Below are positions 36,252 through 44,422 of a stretch of DNA of 64,000 bases, in pieces. The DNA lies in NCBI GenBank assembly GCA_017419405.1, contig JAFOLH010000005.1, positions 310,001 through 374,000 of the forward strand. The letters run 5' to 3'. How positions within the stretch are numbered: position 1 is the first letter of the stretch; each line of letters opens with the position of its first letter. Below the pieces are notes generated by a model that was not told the DNA's origin, ran no database searches, and was given only the letters and a program-made list of their open reading frames with translations. This DNA is from Renibacterium sp. (GTDB taxonomy: Bacteria; Actinomycetota; Actinomycetes; Actinomycetales; Micrococcaceae). The translations under genes and the position numbers were made by a program.

Positions 36252-37480
36252 AAATCATCGCTGCCGATGTGATTGTCAGCAGTCCGAGCCGGAACTTCGT
36301 CACGCTGAAGATCACCACCGACGAGGGGCTCACTGGGCTGGGTGATGCGACGCTGAACGGGCGTGAGCTGGCCGTGGCGAGTTATCTCGGTGATCATCTG
36401 TGCCAATTGCTGATCGGTCGGGACCCGCATCGGATTGAGGACACCTGGCAGTTCCTGTACCGCAGTTCGTATTGGCGGCGCGGGCCGGTAACGATGGCCG
36501 CGATTGCCGCCGTCGACATGGCGTTGTGGGATATCAAAGGCAAAGCGGCCGGTCTGCCCGTTTATCAGTTACTCGGGGGCGCTTCGCGAACTGGTTTGCG
36601 GACGTACGGGCACGCGTCTGGTCGCGATTTGCCGGAGCTGTTCGATTCGGTGCGGGAGAACTTGGCCGAGGGGCATACCTCGGTGCGGATTCAGACCGCT
36701 GTGCCGGGGTTGAAAGCGATTTATGGCATCGCTGCGCAGGAGCAATCGTCGGGGGAGCGATACGACTATGAGCCGGCTGGCCGGGGTGCTTACCCGGTGG
36801 AGGAGGACTGGGATACTCGGGCTTATTTGAACCATTTGCCGAGTGTTTTCGAGGCGGTGCGCAACGAGTTTGGTCCGGATTTGCCGCTTCTGCACGACGG
36901 CCATCACCGGATGACGCCGATCCAAGCCGCGAAACTGGGTAAGTCCCTGGAACCCTATGATCTGTTTTGGCTTGAAGACTGCACGCCCGCAGAGAACCAA
37001 GAAGCGCTGCGCTTGGTGCGTCAGCACACCACCACTCCGCTAGCAATTGGTGAAGTGTTCAACACCGTGTGGGACTTCCAGACGTTGATTCGGGAGCAGC
37101 TCATTGACTATGTGCGGGCCGCGTCAACACACTTTGGCGGGATTTCGCCGCTCAAGAAGGTCATGGACTATGCCGCGCAGTACCAAATCAAGTCTGGATT
37201 CCACGGGCCAACCGATATTTCGCCGGTCGGTTTCGCCGCGCAATGCCATGTGGGTTTGGCGATCCATAACTATGGCATTCAGGAGTACATGCTGCATTCC
37301 GCGCAGACCAATGAGGTGTTCCAACAGTCGTTGAGCTTCAGCGGCGGGCTGATTCGGCTTGATCCTTCGGTGCCGGGGCTCGGCATTTCATTGGATGAGG
37401 ACGCTGCTACGCGGTACCCGTACCAGCAGGCGTATCTGCCGTACAACCGGTTGGCCGATGGGACCGTACACGATTGGTAA
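36248..37480 (+). CDS. manD: D-mannonate dehydratase, enolase superfamily
   Basis: Dehydrates D-mannonate to 2-keto-3-deoxy-D-gluconate. The product is 410 residues, matching ManD rather than UxuA. Family features are [29 protein letters not shown], the His in [26 protein letters not shown], and [16 protein letters not shown] precedes the ATG, and the start overlaps the previous stop. Last gene of the operon. The next enzymes (KDG kinase and aldolase) are not in the window. Confidence 0.9.
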   Translation: MKIIAADVIVSSPSRNFVTLKITTDEGLTGLGDATLNGRELAVASYLGDHLCQLLIGRDPHRIEDTWQFLYRSSYWRRGPVTMAAIAAVDMALWDIKGKAAGLPVYQLLGGASRTGLRTYGHASGRDLPELFDSVRENLAEGHTSVRIQTAVPGLKAIYGIAAQEQSSGERYDYEPAGRGAYPVEEDWDTRAYLNHLPSVFEAVRNEFGPDLPLLHDGHHRMTPIQAAKLGKSLEPYDLFWLEDCTPAENQEALRLVRQHTTTPLAIGEVFNTVWDFQTLIREQLIDYVRAASTHFGGISPLKKVMDYAAQYQIKSGFHGPTDISPVGFAAQCHVGLAIHNYGIQEYMLHSAQTNEVFQQSLSFSGGLIRLDPSVPGLGISLDEDAATRYPYQQAYLPYNRLADGTVHDW

Positions 37481-37504
37481 TTGGGCACGACTGGTAACCC
37501 CCTC

Positions 37505-37532
37505 CGCGTGAGTGCACACGTGCACTCGCGCG
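37505..37532. repeat. Palindromic intergenic repeat, short copy (A)
   Basis: GAGTGCACACGTGCACTC (37510-37527) is an 18-bp near palindrome flanked by CGCGT and GCGCG. It shares its arms with the repeats at 38585, 38652, 45821 and 50830. It sits between the convergent manD and esterase genes, so it may end transcription from both sides. Confidence 0.75.
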
Positions 37533-37551
37533 TCCGGAATTGGTTGAGGGT

Positions 37552-38448
37552 TCAGCCGAGCCGTTGCTTGAGGAACAGCGCCGCCCGGTCCAAGGCCTGC
37601 TCGGCTTCATCGAGCATGCCGACAAGGGACTGGAAAACATGTGGCACATTTGCCGTGAAATCTAGCGTCACGTCGACGTCGGCCTCACGAGCCCGATCGG
37701 CCAACCGCACTGAATCGTCGAGTAATACCTCGTTCCCGCCAACTTGTAACAGCATTGGTGGGAATCCAGCCAGATCGGCCAACACCGCCGGCGCGAGCAA
37801 TTCTTGATTCGGGTCTTGCCCATTGAGATACATTGCACCGGTGTAGTCAATTGATTCCGTAGTGAAAAGTGGATCAACGTCCAGCCTCGTGGTGATGCTT
37901 GCGCCGCTTCGAGTGTGATCCAAGCCCGCGGAGAAGGCGACGATTGCGGCAGGCATTGGCAATCCGGCAGTCCGTGCGGCGAGGCAGGTGGTGACGGTCA
38001 GCCCGCCGCCCGCAGAGTCACCAGCGAAAGCAACTGAACTCGGATCGACGCCGCCGTCCAATAATGCCCGGTAAGCCGCTACGCAGTCCTCAATTGCGGC
38101 GGGGAATGGGTGTTCTGGGGCCAGACGATAGTCCAGGGAAATCGCTTGATAACCGGTCCGGGTGACCAAGTTTCCAGTGAGGCCCATCGCGGTTTCCGGT
38201 GAACCCAGTGAGAAAGAGCCGCCGTGAAAGTAAAGAATGGTGCCGGCGCGAGCGGTTTGCTCCGGTTCGACCCGGACGGCGGGTATGCCGGCCAGCGTAG
38301 TCGGTGACGTCTTGATCTCCTCGGGCACCGGGAAATTCGCCATCAACGCCGTGAAATTGCTGCGCATCACGTCAATCGGCTCGCTCTGGAAACCTTTGGG
38401 GCCCTGCCGCAGCATCTGATCTACGGCTTCCCTTTGTGCTTTGCTCAC
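37552..38448 (-). CDS. Alpha/beta hydrolase, hormone-sensitive-lipase family esterase
   Basis: Cytoplasmic esterase of 298 residues. The oxyanion-hole motif is HGGSFSLGS, the nucleophile is in GDSAGGG, and the acid and His are likely in EVLLDDS and NVPHVFQ. SLDYRLAPEHPFPAAIEDC is the classic family IV bacterial HSL block. No signal peptide. It might deacylate substrates of the neighbouring uronate operon, but it is convergent with that operon and has its own promoter, so no link is proved. Confidence 0.88.
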   Translation of the reverse strand: MSKAQREAVDQMLRQGPKGFQSEPIDVMRSNFTALMANFPVPEEIKTSPTTLAGIPAVRVEPEQTARAGTILYFHGGSFSLGSPETAMGLTGNLVTRTGYQAISLDYRLAPEHPFPAAIEDCVAAYRALLDGGVDPSSVAFAGDSAGGGLTVTTCLAARTAGLPMPAAIVAFSAGLDHTRSGASITTRLDVDPLFTTESIDYTGAMYLNGQDPNQELLAPAVLADLAGFPPMLLQVGGNEVLLDDSVRLADRAREADVDVTLDFTANVPHVFQSLVGMLDEAEQALDRAALFLKQRLG

Positions 38449-38584
38449 GGTCTTGGTCCTTCGCTCGATCCGCTTTCAATCCAGATCGTAGCCGAGTGCC
38501 CTGACTATCCGGTGCCTGTGGACCCTCCCCAGTCACCCCCTCACCTCGCAAGCTCGGCCAGGGAACCCTGCGACCGTGGGCCCA

Positions 38585-38608
38585 GCGAGTGCACACGTGC
38601 GCACTCGC
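38585..38608. repeat. Palindromic intergenic repeat, short copy (B)
   Basis: GCGAGTGCACACGTGC followed by GCACTCGC forms a 24-bp near palindrome with one mismatched pair. It is the second member of the repeat family and lies upstream of the esterase gene, 44 bp from copy C. Confidence 0.75.
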
Positions 38609-38651
38609 GCCCTTTCGTGTCGAACTCCGTTCGCCACGTAGGGACCCAACC

Positions 38652-38712
38652 CGAGTGCACACTTGGTGCAGATGTTTTCCGAAAACACCCGCACCAAGTG
38701 TGCGTTCGCGCG
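38652..38712. repeat. Palindromic intergenic repeat, long copy (C)
   Basis: Outer arms CGAGTGCACACTTGGTGC (38652-38669) and GCACCAAGTGTGCGTTCG (38691-38708) pair at 16 of 18 positions. The centre TGTTTTCCGAAAACA is a second palindrome. Downstream of the kinase gene end, it may act as a terminator for the GH4 operon; its copy at 45821 has the same structure. Confidence 0.85.
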
Positions 38713-38743
38713 CCGAGGAAGCTCGCTGCGTGCGCTGGTTCCG

Positions 38744-39721
38744 CTAACCGGTCAGGGCTGCTTCGGCGCGCAGCAGCGCATTGCGGCCGGCCCCGGCGTG
38801 TTCCAACGCCAGCAGGCCGGCGCCGAGCACTGGCGAGGCGGTGACCAACTCGGTATGCGCCTTGGGCGCCTGGAGCGCCAATCCGCGTTCGACGGCGTTC
38901 AGCAGCTCCCGGTGCCCGGCGGCCAATACGCTGCCGCCCAGCACCACCGGCACCGGCTCCTCGAGCAGTCCCAGGCGGCGCAATGAAGTGACTGCCATGG
39001 TGACGATTTCTTCGGCCTGCCGGGCCACCACAGCGGCCGCGACTTGATCGCCGGAGGCGGCGGCGGTGAACAGCAATGGAGCCAGCTCGACCACTGCGCG
39101 GCCCGGCATCCGGCCGAAGTGCAGGGCTTCGAAGACCTCGGCCACCGATACCACGGAGAACTCGGCGAGCACCAGATCACGCAGCTCGGTCTGTGGGCCA
39201 CGGCCGTCCTCGGCCCGCACTGCATGCCAGAGGACTTCCGCGCCCAAATCTCCGCCGCCGCCCCAGTCGCCGGAAATCCGGCCCAAGGAGGGGAATCGGG
39301 ACGTCGCGCCGTCGGCCCGGACACCCACCGCGTTGATCCCGGTACCGCAAACCACCGCCACGGCGTCCGGCTCGCTGGTCCCGGCCCGGAGGAGGGCCAA
39401 CAGGTCCACCTCCACCACTGAATCTTCGCGGAACCACGGCGCCTCCGAGACTGCTTCCCGGAATGCGGTGATCTCAGCCGGCAAATCCATGCCCGCCAAA
39501 TAGACACTGCTGCCGGCCAGCTCGACCGAGGTCCTGGCCAAGGCTTTGCCGACCAGGATCTCGATCACCGAGACCGATTCGGCCAACCCGGTGATCTGCG
39601 GATTCGAACCGGGGCCGCGTTCCCTGGCCAGCAACTCGCCGTCGAGCGAAAGCAGGACGACGTCGGTTTTGGAACCGCCGCCGTCGACGGCCAGTACGGC
39701 TCGGACGGCGCCAACACTCAT
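38744..39721 (-). CDS. BadF/BadG/BcrA/BcrD family sugar kinase (GlcNAc kinase type)
   Basis: ATP-dependent sugar kinase of about 325 residues. The phosphate-1 motif is AVDGGGSKTDVVLL, with VVCGTGINAVGV and SGDWGGGGDLG further on, all typical of N-acetylglucosamine kinase-like proteins. It starts at ATG 39721, 2 nt after the GH4 stop; a GTG 15 nt upstream is possible. As the last gene of an ABC/GH4 operon, it probably phosphorylates the sugar released by, or fed to, the GH4 enzyme. Confidence 0.82.
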   Translation of the reverse strand: MSVGAVRAVLAVDGGGSKTDVVLLSLDGELLARERGPGSNPQITGLAESVSVIEILVGKALARTSVELAGSSVYLAGMDLPAEITAFREAVSEAPWFREDSVVEVDLLALLRAGTSEPDAVAVVCGTGINAVGVRADGATSRFPSLGRISGDWGGGGDLGAEVLWHAVRAEDGRGPQTELRDLVLAEFSVVSVAEVFEALHFGRMPGRAVVELAPLLFTAAASGDQVAAAVVARQAEEIVTMAVTSLRRLGLLEEPVPVVLGGSVLAAGHRELLNAVERGLALQAPKAHTELVTASPVLGAGLLALEHAGAGRNALLRAEAALTG

Positions 39722-39723
39722 GC

Positions 39724-40995
39724 TCACTGTGCCCACGCCAAGTGCTGCTTGTTGTTCGCGATCAGCAGGTCCGTGAGCTTTTCGGCTTTATCAAACTGGC
39801 CGACCAGTGGATGCGCCAACATTGCGCGCAGTACCCGGTCCCGGCCGTCGGCCGCGGTAGCCAAGGTTGCGGCTTCGAGGGCAAGCCGTTCGTAGCGCGC
39901 CACCGCGGAAATCAGGCCCGCCATCTCCTCAGGTACCGCGGCAACGGGCTGAATTTCCAGGCCGGCAGAACTGATCCGAGCCGGCACCTCGATCACATGA
40001 TCGTCGGGCAGGAATGGCAAGGCACCGTCGTTCCGCAGGTTGACCACTTGAACATCGCCGCGATTGCCGACCAGTGACGCCATCAGATCCACGGCGGCTT
40101 CGGAGTAATACGCACCGCCACGTTCGGCTAATTCGGCCGGTTTGGTCACCACCGAAGGGTCAGCGTATTTCGCCAACAAAGCCTGCTCTACCGCCATCAC
40201 AGCTTCGGCCCGAGTGGGCTCCTTGCGCTGCTCCGCCAACACCACATCGTGTGCATAGAAGTAGCGCAAATAATACGAAGGAACCGCGCCTTGCAACCGG
40301 AGCAACGCCTCCGGCATATGCACATGCTCGGCCAATTCCGGCAATCGCTCGGCCAAAAGCGAAGGCAGCACGTCGTGACCATAGACCCGGACACCGCGCT
40401 CCCAGGTCAGGTGGTTCAAGCCCACGTGCTCCAAGGCAACAGCTTCCGGTGCCACCGAAAGCATGTCGGCAAACTTCCGCTGAAAACCTATCGCCACATT
40501 GCACAGCCCGACGGCGCGGTGCCCGGCTTCCAGCAAGGCTCGGGTCACGATGCCAACCGGGTTGGTGAAGTCGATGATCCAGGCATTCGGCTTGGCGTGT
40601 TTCCGCACCGCATCGGCAACCCGCAGTACTACCGGCACGGTACGCAGAGCCTTGGCGAAGCCACCAGGTCCGGTGGTCTCCTGACCAATGCAGCAGGCTT
40701 CATGGGGCCAGGTCTCATCACCCTGGCGTGCAGCCTGGCCGCCGATGCGCAACTGGATCAGGACGACGTCGGCATCGGCCACGCCCGCTTCAAGATCCGA
40801 GGTAGTCCGGATGCTGCCAGGGTGCCCGGCATGCGCGAAAATCCGTTGCGAAACCCCGCCGACCAATTCCAGCCGGTGCGGATCCGGATCAACCAACCAG
40901 AGCTCGGTGATGTCCAATACCGAACGCAGCCTGGCGAAGCCGTCGATCAGCTCGGGGGTGTAGGTGGATCCTCCGCCTACTACAGTGACTTTCAC
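39724..40995 (-). CDS. GH4 family glycosidase (6-phospho-beta-glucosidase type)
   Basis: NAD+- and metal-dependent glycosidase of 423 residues. GH4 enzymes cleave by a redox-elimination mechanism. The nucleotide motif is VVGGGSTYTPELI; metal-binding features are the Cys in GLCNVAIG and the His in VGLNHLTW; QETTGPGGFAKALRT is typical of phospho-beta-glucosidases. It lies in an ABC operon with no PTS gene, so the substrate may be unphosphorylated, or may first be phosphorylated by the coupled kinase. Specificity is open. Confidence 0.88.
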   Translation of the reverse strand: MKVTVVGGGSTYTPELIDGFARLRSVLDITELWLVDPDPHRLELVGGVSQRIFAHAGHPGSIRTTSDLEAGVADADVVLIQLRIGGQAARQGDETWPHEACCIGQETTGPGGFAKALRTVPVVLRVADAVRKHAKPNAWIIDFTNPVGIVTRALLEAGHRAVGLCNVAIGFQRKFADMLSVAPEAVALEHVGLNHLTWERGVRVYGHDVLPSLLAERLPELAEHVHMPEALLRLQGAVPSYYLRYFYAHDVVLAEQRKEPTRAEAVMAVEQALLAKYADPSVVTKPAELAERGGAYYSEAAVDLMASLVGNRGDVQVVNLRNDGALPFLPDDHVIEVPARISSAGLEIQPVAAVPEEMAGLISAVARYERLALEAATLATAADGRDRVLRAMLAHPLVGQFDKAEKLTDLLIANNKQHLAWAQ

Positions 40996-41001
40996 GTTTG
41001 T

Positions 41002-41904
41002 CTAACCTTTCACGCCGGAGAACTTGATGCCCTCGATGAATTGTTTTTGGGCTAAGAAGAACAAGATGATCACGGGCAGCATCACCAGCACCGTGGCGGC
41101 CATCGTCAGATTCCACTGCACTTGATGCACGCCGCGGAAGGAGGCCAGGCCCAGCGAAAGCGTCCAATTGCCTTGGTTTTCACCGGTATAGAGCAGTGGG
41201 CCGAAGTAGTCGTTCCAGGTGTTCAGGAAGCTGAAGAGTGCCGCGGCGGCAATGCCTGGTTTGGCCATCGGCAGGATCACCCGGAACAGGATGGAAAGTT
41301 CCGAAGCCCCATCGACGCGGGCAGAATCCGAGTAGCTCTGCGGAATGGTGATCAGGAATTGCCGAAGCAAGAAAATGCTGAAGGCATCGCCCAACAAATT
41401 CGGCAGAATCAGCGGCCAGAGTGTGCCGGTAAGGCCCATTTTGGCCCAGACCACGTACATCGGCACCGCGATCACTTGCGGCGGCAACAGCATCGCCACA
41501 ATCACCAGGTAGAACATCGTGTTCCGGCCGCGCCACTTCAACCGGGAGAGCGCGTAGGCTACCGGAACGCTGGAGATCAGCATGAACGCCGTCGCCAGCC
41601 CGGCATACAGCAGCGAGTTGCCAAAGTAGGCCAGCATGGGAGCTTTTTCAAAGACTTCAGCAAAGTTTTCCCAGTGCCAGGAGGTAGGCCAAAGGTTCTT
41701 GGTGAGGGCTTGCTGATCACTCATCAGTGCGGTGAGCACAATGAACAGGATCGGACCGATAAAGCCGATCGCCAGCACGATCGCAATCGCGTGATTGCCA
41801 ATCCAGGCAAGCGTGTTTTGCTGCCGCAGACTCTTTAACTTGGCTGGTTTGCGCAGCTTGGGCAACTTTGGTGTGGTGCTGCGCGGAGCTTCTAGAACGC
41901 TCAT
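41002..41904 (-). CDS. ABC sugar permease, MalG type, GH4 locus
   Basis: Product of about 300 residues, ATG at 41904 overlapping the previous stop (ATGA). A Pro/Lys-rich N-terminal tail of about 30 residues precedes six predicted membrane segments. The EAA loop is PQSYSDSARVDGASELSIL and the ending is AQKQFIEGIKFSGVKG. It pairs with the permease at 41901-42899. Confidence 0.9.
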   Translation of the reverse strand: MSVLEAPRSTTPKLPKLRKPAKLKSLRQQNTLAWIGNHAIAIVLAIGFIGPILFIVLTALMSDQQALTKNLWPTSWHWENFAEVFEKAPMLAYFGNSLLYAGLATAFMLISSVPVAYALSRLKWRGRNTMFYLVIVAMLLPPQVIAVPMYVVWAKMGLTGTLWPLILPNLLGDAFSIFLLRQFLITIPQSYSDSARVDGASELSILFRVILPMAKPGIAAAALFSFLNTWNDYFGPLLYTGENQGNWTLSLGLASFRGVHQVQWNLTMAATVLVMLPVIILFFLAQKQFIEGIKFSGVKG

Positions 41905-42899
41905 GCTTCCTCCCCGATGCCGGCCGAACGCATCCGGCGCACCAAAATGATGGTGAATATTGCGCTGACCAAGAACAGGGCAATCGCCATCGCCGAGGCA
42001 TAGCCCATGTGGAATTGGTGGAAGCCTTGTTCGTAGAGCCACATCGGGAAGGTCATGGTCGAGTTGTCCGGGTAGCCGATCGACAGCGACGAACCGGCGA
42101 CGGCGGAACTGCCCGAAGCGACGGAGCCCGCCACTACCGCTTCGGTAAAGAATTGCAGCCCGACGATAATCGAATTGACCACCGCGAACGTCAGCACTGG
42201 CGCAATTGATGGCAGGGTAATGTGCCGGAATTGCTGCCAGGCGCTGGCACCGTCTAGCCCGGCGGCTTCGTAAAGTTCGCCCGGTACGTCAAGCAGTGAG
42301 GCGAGCAGAATCACCATCACGGTGCCCGAGGTCCAGAGCGCCATCACGGTCAACGCGGGTTTGGCGAAGGCTGGATCGTTGAACCAGAGCGGTCCTTGAA
42401 TGCCGAACAGGCCAAGGACCTGGTTCAGCGGCCCGGTGGACGGGTTGAGGATGAAGACGAAAGCCAGTGCGGCGGCCACGGGTGGCGCGAGCGCGGGGAG
42501 GTAGAACAGGGTGCGAAAAACCCCGGATGCGCGCTTGAGCTTCGTGAGCACGATCGCGGTGACTAGACCGAAGCCGACTCGTCCTACCGTGATCGCGATG
42601 GTCAGCCAGACGGTATTGCCGATCGCCTTCCACATCAACGGATCTTTGCTGAACATGTAGCTGAAATTGTTGAAACCGGCCCAGGTCGGATCGTTGATCA
42701 GATCGAAATTCGTCAACGAATAGTAGGCCGTGGTGAGCAGCGGGTAGAGGAAAAAAATGCTCAGGCCCAGAATCCACGGTGCCATAAAAGCCAAAACGGT
42801 CAGCCGCCGTCGGGCCTTGCTGTTGTTTTTCGGTTGTTTCCGCACCGGCAAGGCAGCTGCCGACGGTGGCTTCTTGGCAGCCTCGGTGAGCGTGGCCAC
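41901..42899 (-). CDS. ABC sugar permease, MalF type, GH4 locus
   Basis: Product of 332 residues, GTG start 2 nt after the binding-protein stop. A basic N-terminal tail (RKQPKNNSKARRR) precedes six predicted membrane segments, with the EAA loop PGELYEAAGLDGASAWQQF. It is part of the importer encoded by 44284-41002 on the minus strand. Confidence 0.9.
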   Translation of the reverse strand: MATLTEAAKKPPSAAALPVRKQPKNNSKARRRLTVLAFMAPWILGLSIFFLYPLLTTAYYSLTNFDLINDPTWAGFNNFSYMFSKDPLMWKAIGNTVWLTIAITVGRVGFGLVTAIVLTKLKRASGVFRTLFYLPALAPPVAAALAFVFILNPSTGPLNQVLGLFGIQGPLWFNDPAFAKPALTVMALWTSGTVMVILLASLLDVPGELYEAAGLDGASAWQQFRHITLPSIAPVLTFAVVNSIIVGLQFFTEAVVAGSVASGSSAVAGSSLSIGYPDNSTMTFPMWLYEQGFHQFHMGYASAMAIALFLVSAIFTIILVRRMRSAGIGEEA

Positions 42900-42901
42900 G
42901 T

Positions 42902-44284
42902 TTAGTGCCCCAGCGTCGAGAGATTGTCGATTTGGCTGTCGACTTCCTTGAGCCCGGCGGCCAGATCCGGCGCACCGCCATTGGCGTACTTGAGTGCGAA
43001 GTCCTGGGCCACCTTGATGTAGGCGCCGCCGTTGTTCGAGGACGGGTTGTTCTGCAACTTCCCGCCGTTGAACAGATCCAGGAAAGTTTGGAATTGCGGC
43101 GTGAGTTTGAGATTGGGTGACTTCGCTGAATCTGCGGTGGTCGGCACGTTCTTGAGCGCATTGGCCAGATCAACCAGGGCATCTGTGTCGGTGCTCAAGT
43201 ACTTGACCAGTTCCCAGGCTGCGCCCGCATTCTTGGCACCTTTCGGAATGCCGATGATGGTGCCGGTCGTGTAGGCGGTGCCGTAGAGTTCCGGCTTGTC
43301 ATCCGGGACGGGGAACGGTGCCGTCGCATAGTCCAGGTCGGGCGCTTCGGCGGCGATGAAGGCGGTGCGGAACTCGCCGTCGACCATCATCGCGGTCTTG
43401 CCGGTCTCGAAGTTGTTATCCGCTGAATATTCTTGGCCGGCAGCCGCGGTGAATTGGGTGAGCTTGTCGGCACCGTAGAAATTGGTGAGGTCCTTTTGCC
43501 AATTGAGCATGGTGGACCACGCGGGATCGCTCGCGAGGGCAGATTTCCCGTCTGCGTTCTGCCATTTGGCGCCGAACTGCGGGGTGAGCGTTTGTACGGT
43601 GTTTTCGTAGAAGCCGGGGGTGGGTACGAAACCGGCTACTTTGATGCTGCCGTCGGCGTTCAACTGGGTCAGCGTCTTGGCGTCTTCAGCGAGTTCGCTC
43701 ATGGTTTTTGGTGGGGCGGTAATGCCCGCGGCCTCAAACATTTTCTTGTTGTAGTAGAGGCCGTAGACGTCCGCGAGCATTGGCATGGCGCACCGGGTTC
43801 CCTGGAACGAGGTGTAGTCACGAGTTGCTTGCGGGATTTGGTTCAGATCGACTTTGTCCCGGTCCAAATACGGTTGCAAATTCTGGAACGAGCCGGAGCT
43901 GCAGAATTGGCCGATGTTGTCCGTGGTGAACGAGATCGCGACGTCCGGTGCATTGCCGCCGCGGATCGCTTGGGTGATCTTGTCGTCGTCCTGATTGCCC
44001 TCACTCTTGATCGTGATGTTCGGGTGCAGTTGGTGAAATTTGTCCAGCACCGCGTTGACCGCGGCGAGCTCACGGTCCGCGAACTTGCTCCAAATGGTGA
44101 TGCTGACCTTTTCGTCCGACGACGGCGCTGCCGCGGCCTGGCCGGAGCCAGTTCCGTTGCTGTTGCCGACGCCGCCACAAGCGGTGAGGCCGAAGGCGAG
44201 TGCCCCGGCCAGGACGATTGCCGGGACGGGACTGCTGATTCGGCCGGTCGACGGTGTCCGGCGGTTCTTGCGACGGTGCTGCAT
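42902..44284 (-). CDS. ABC sugar substrate-binding lipoprotein, GH4 locus
   Basis: Product of 460 residues behind a strong GAGGAGG site. The signal peptide is long, with an Arg-rich start (MQHRRKNRRTPSTGR) and a lipobox LAFGLTAC. The mature part (VSITIWSKFADRELAAVNAVLDKF, then NAPDVAISFTTDNIGQFC) is a family 1 sugar-binding protein. First gene of the importer, GH4 and kinase operon. Nearby GH20 hexosaminidase makes chitobiose or GlcNAc a reasonable but unproved ligand. Confidence 0.87.
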   Translation of the reverse strand: MQHRRKNRRTPSTGRISSPVPAIVLAGALAFGLTACGGVGNSNGTGSGQAAAAPSSDEKVSITIWSKFADRELAAVNAVLDKFHQLHPNITIKSEGNQDDDKITQAIRGGNAPDVAISFTTDNIGQFCSSGSFQNLQPYLDRDKVDLNQIPQATRDYTSFQGTRCAMPMLADVYGLYYNKKMFEAAGITAPPKTMSELAEDAKTLTQLNADGSIKVAGFVPTPGFYENTVQTLTPQFGAKWQNADGKSALASDPAWSTMLNWQKDLTNFYGADKLTQFTAAAGQEYSADNNFETGKTAMMVDGEFRTAFIAAEAPDLDYATAPFPVPDDKPELYGTAYTTGTIIGIPKGAKNAGAAWELVKYLSTDTDALVDLANALKNVPTTADSAKSPNLKLTPQFQTFLDLFNGGKLQNNPSSNNGGAYIKVAQDFALKYANGGAPDLAAGLKEVDSQIDNLSTLGH

Positions 44285-44422
44285 GGTTCCTCCTCAGTGG
44301 TGCCCGGGCCGATGGTCCGGGTTTTCGGGTGCGAACCATCGCCGCGCGACCGGGTACCGGGATGCCGGAGGCAGCGCGTGATGGCAGTGATGCAGTTGTG
44401 TTCGGGTTTCGTTCTCGAGGTG

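Noticed and set aside
37505-38712. CRISPR array
   Set aside because: The repeated palindromes here are few, unevenly spaced, and of different lengths, with no spacer-repeat rhythm and no cas genes.
38663-38986. Plus-strand frame of 107 codons
   Set aside because: It starts inside repeat C and continues antisense to the kinase gene, so it is a chance frame.
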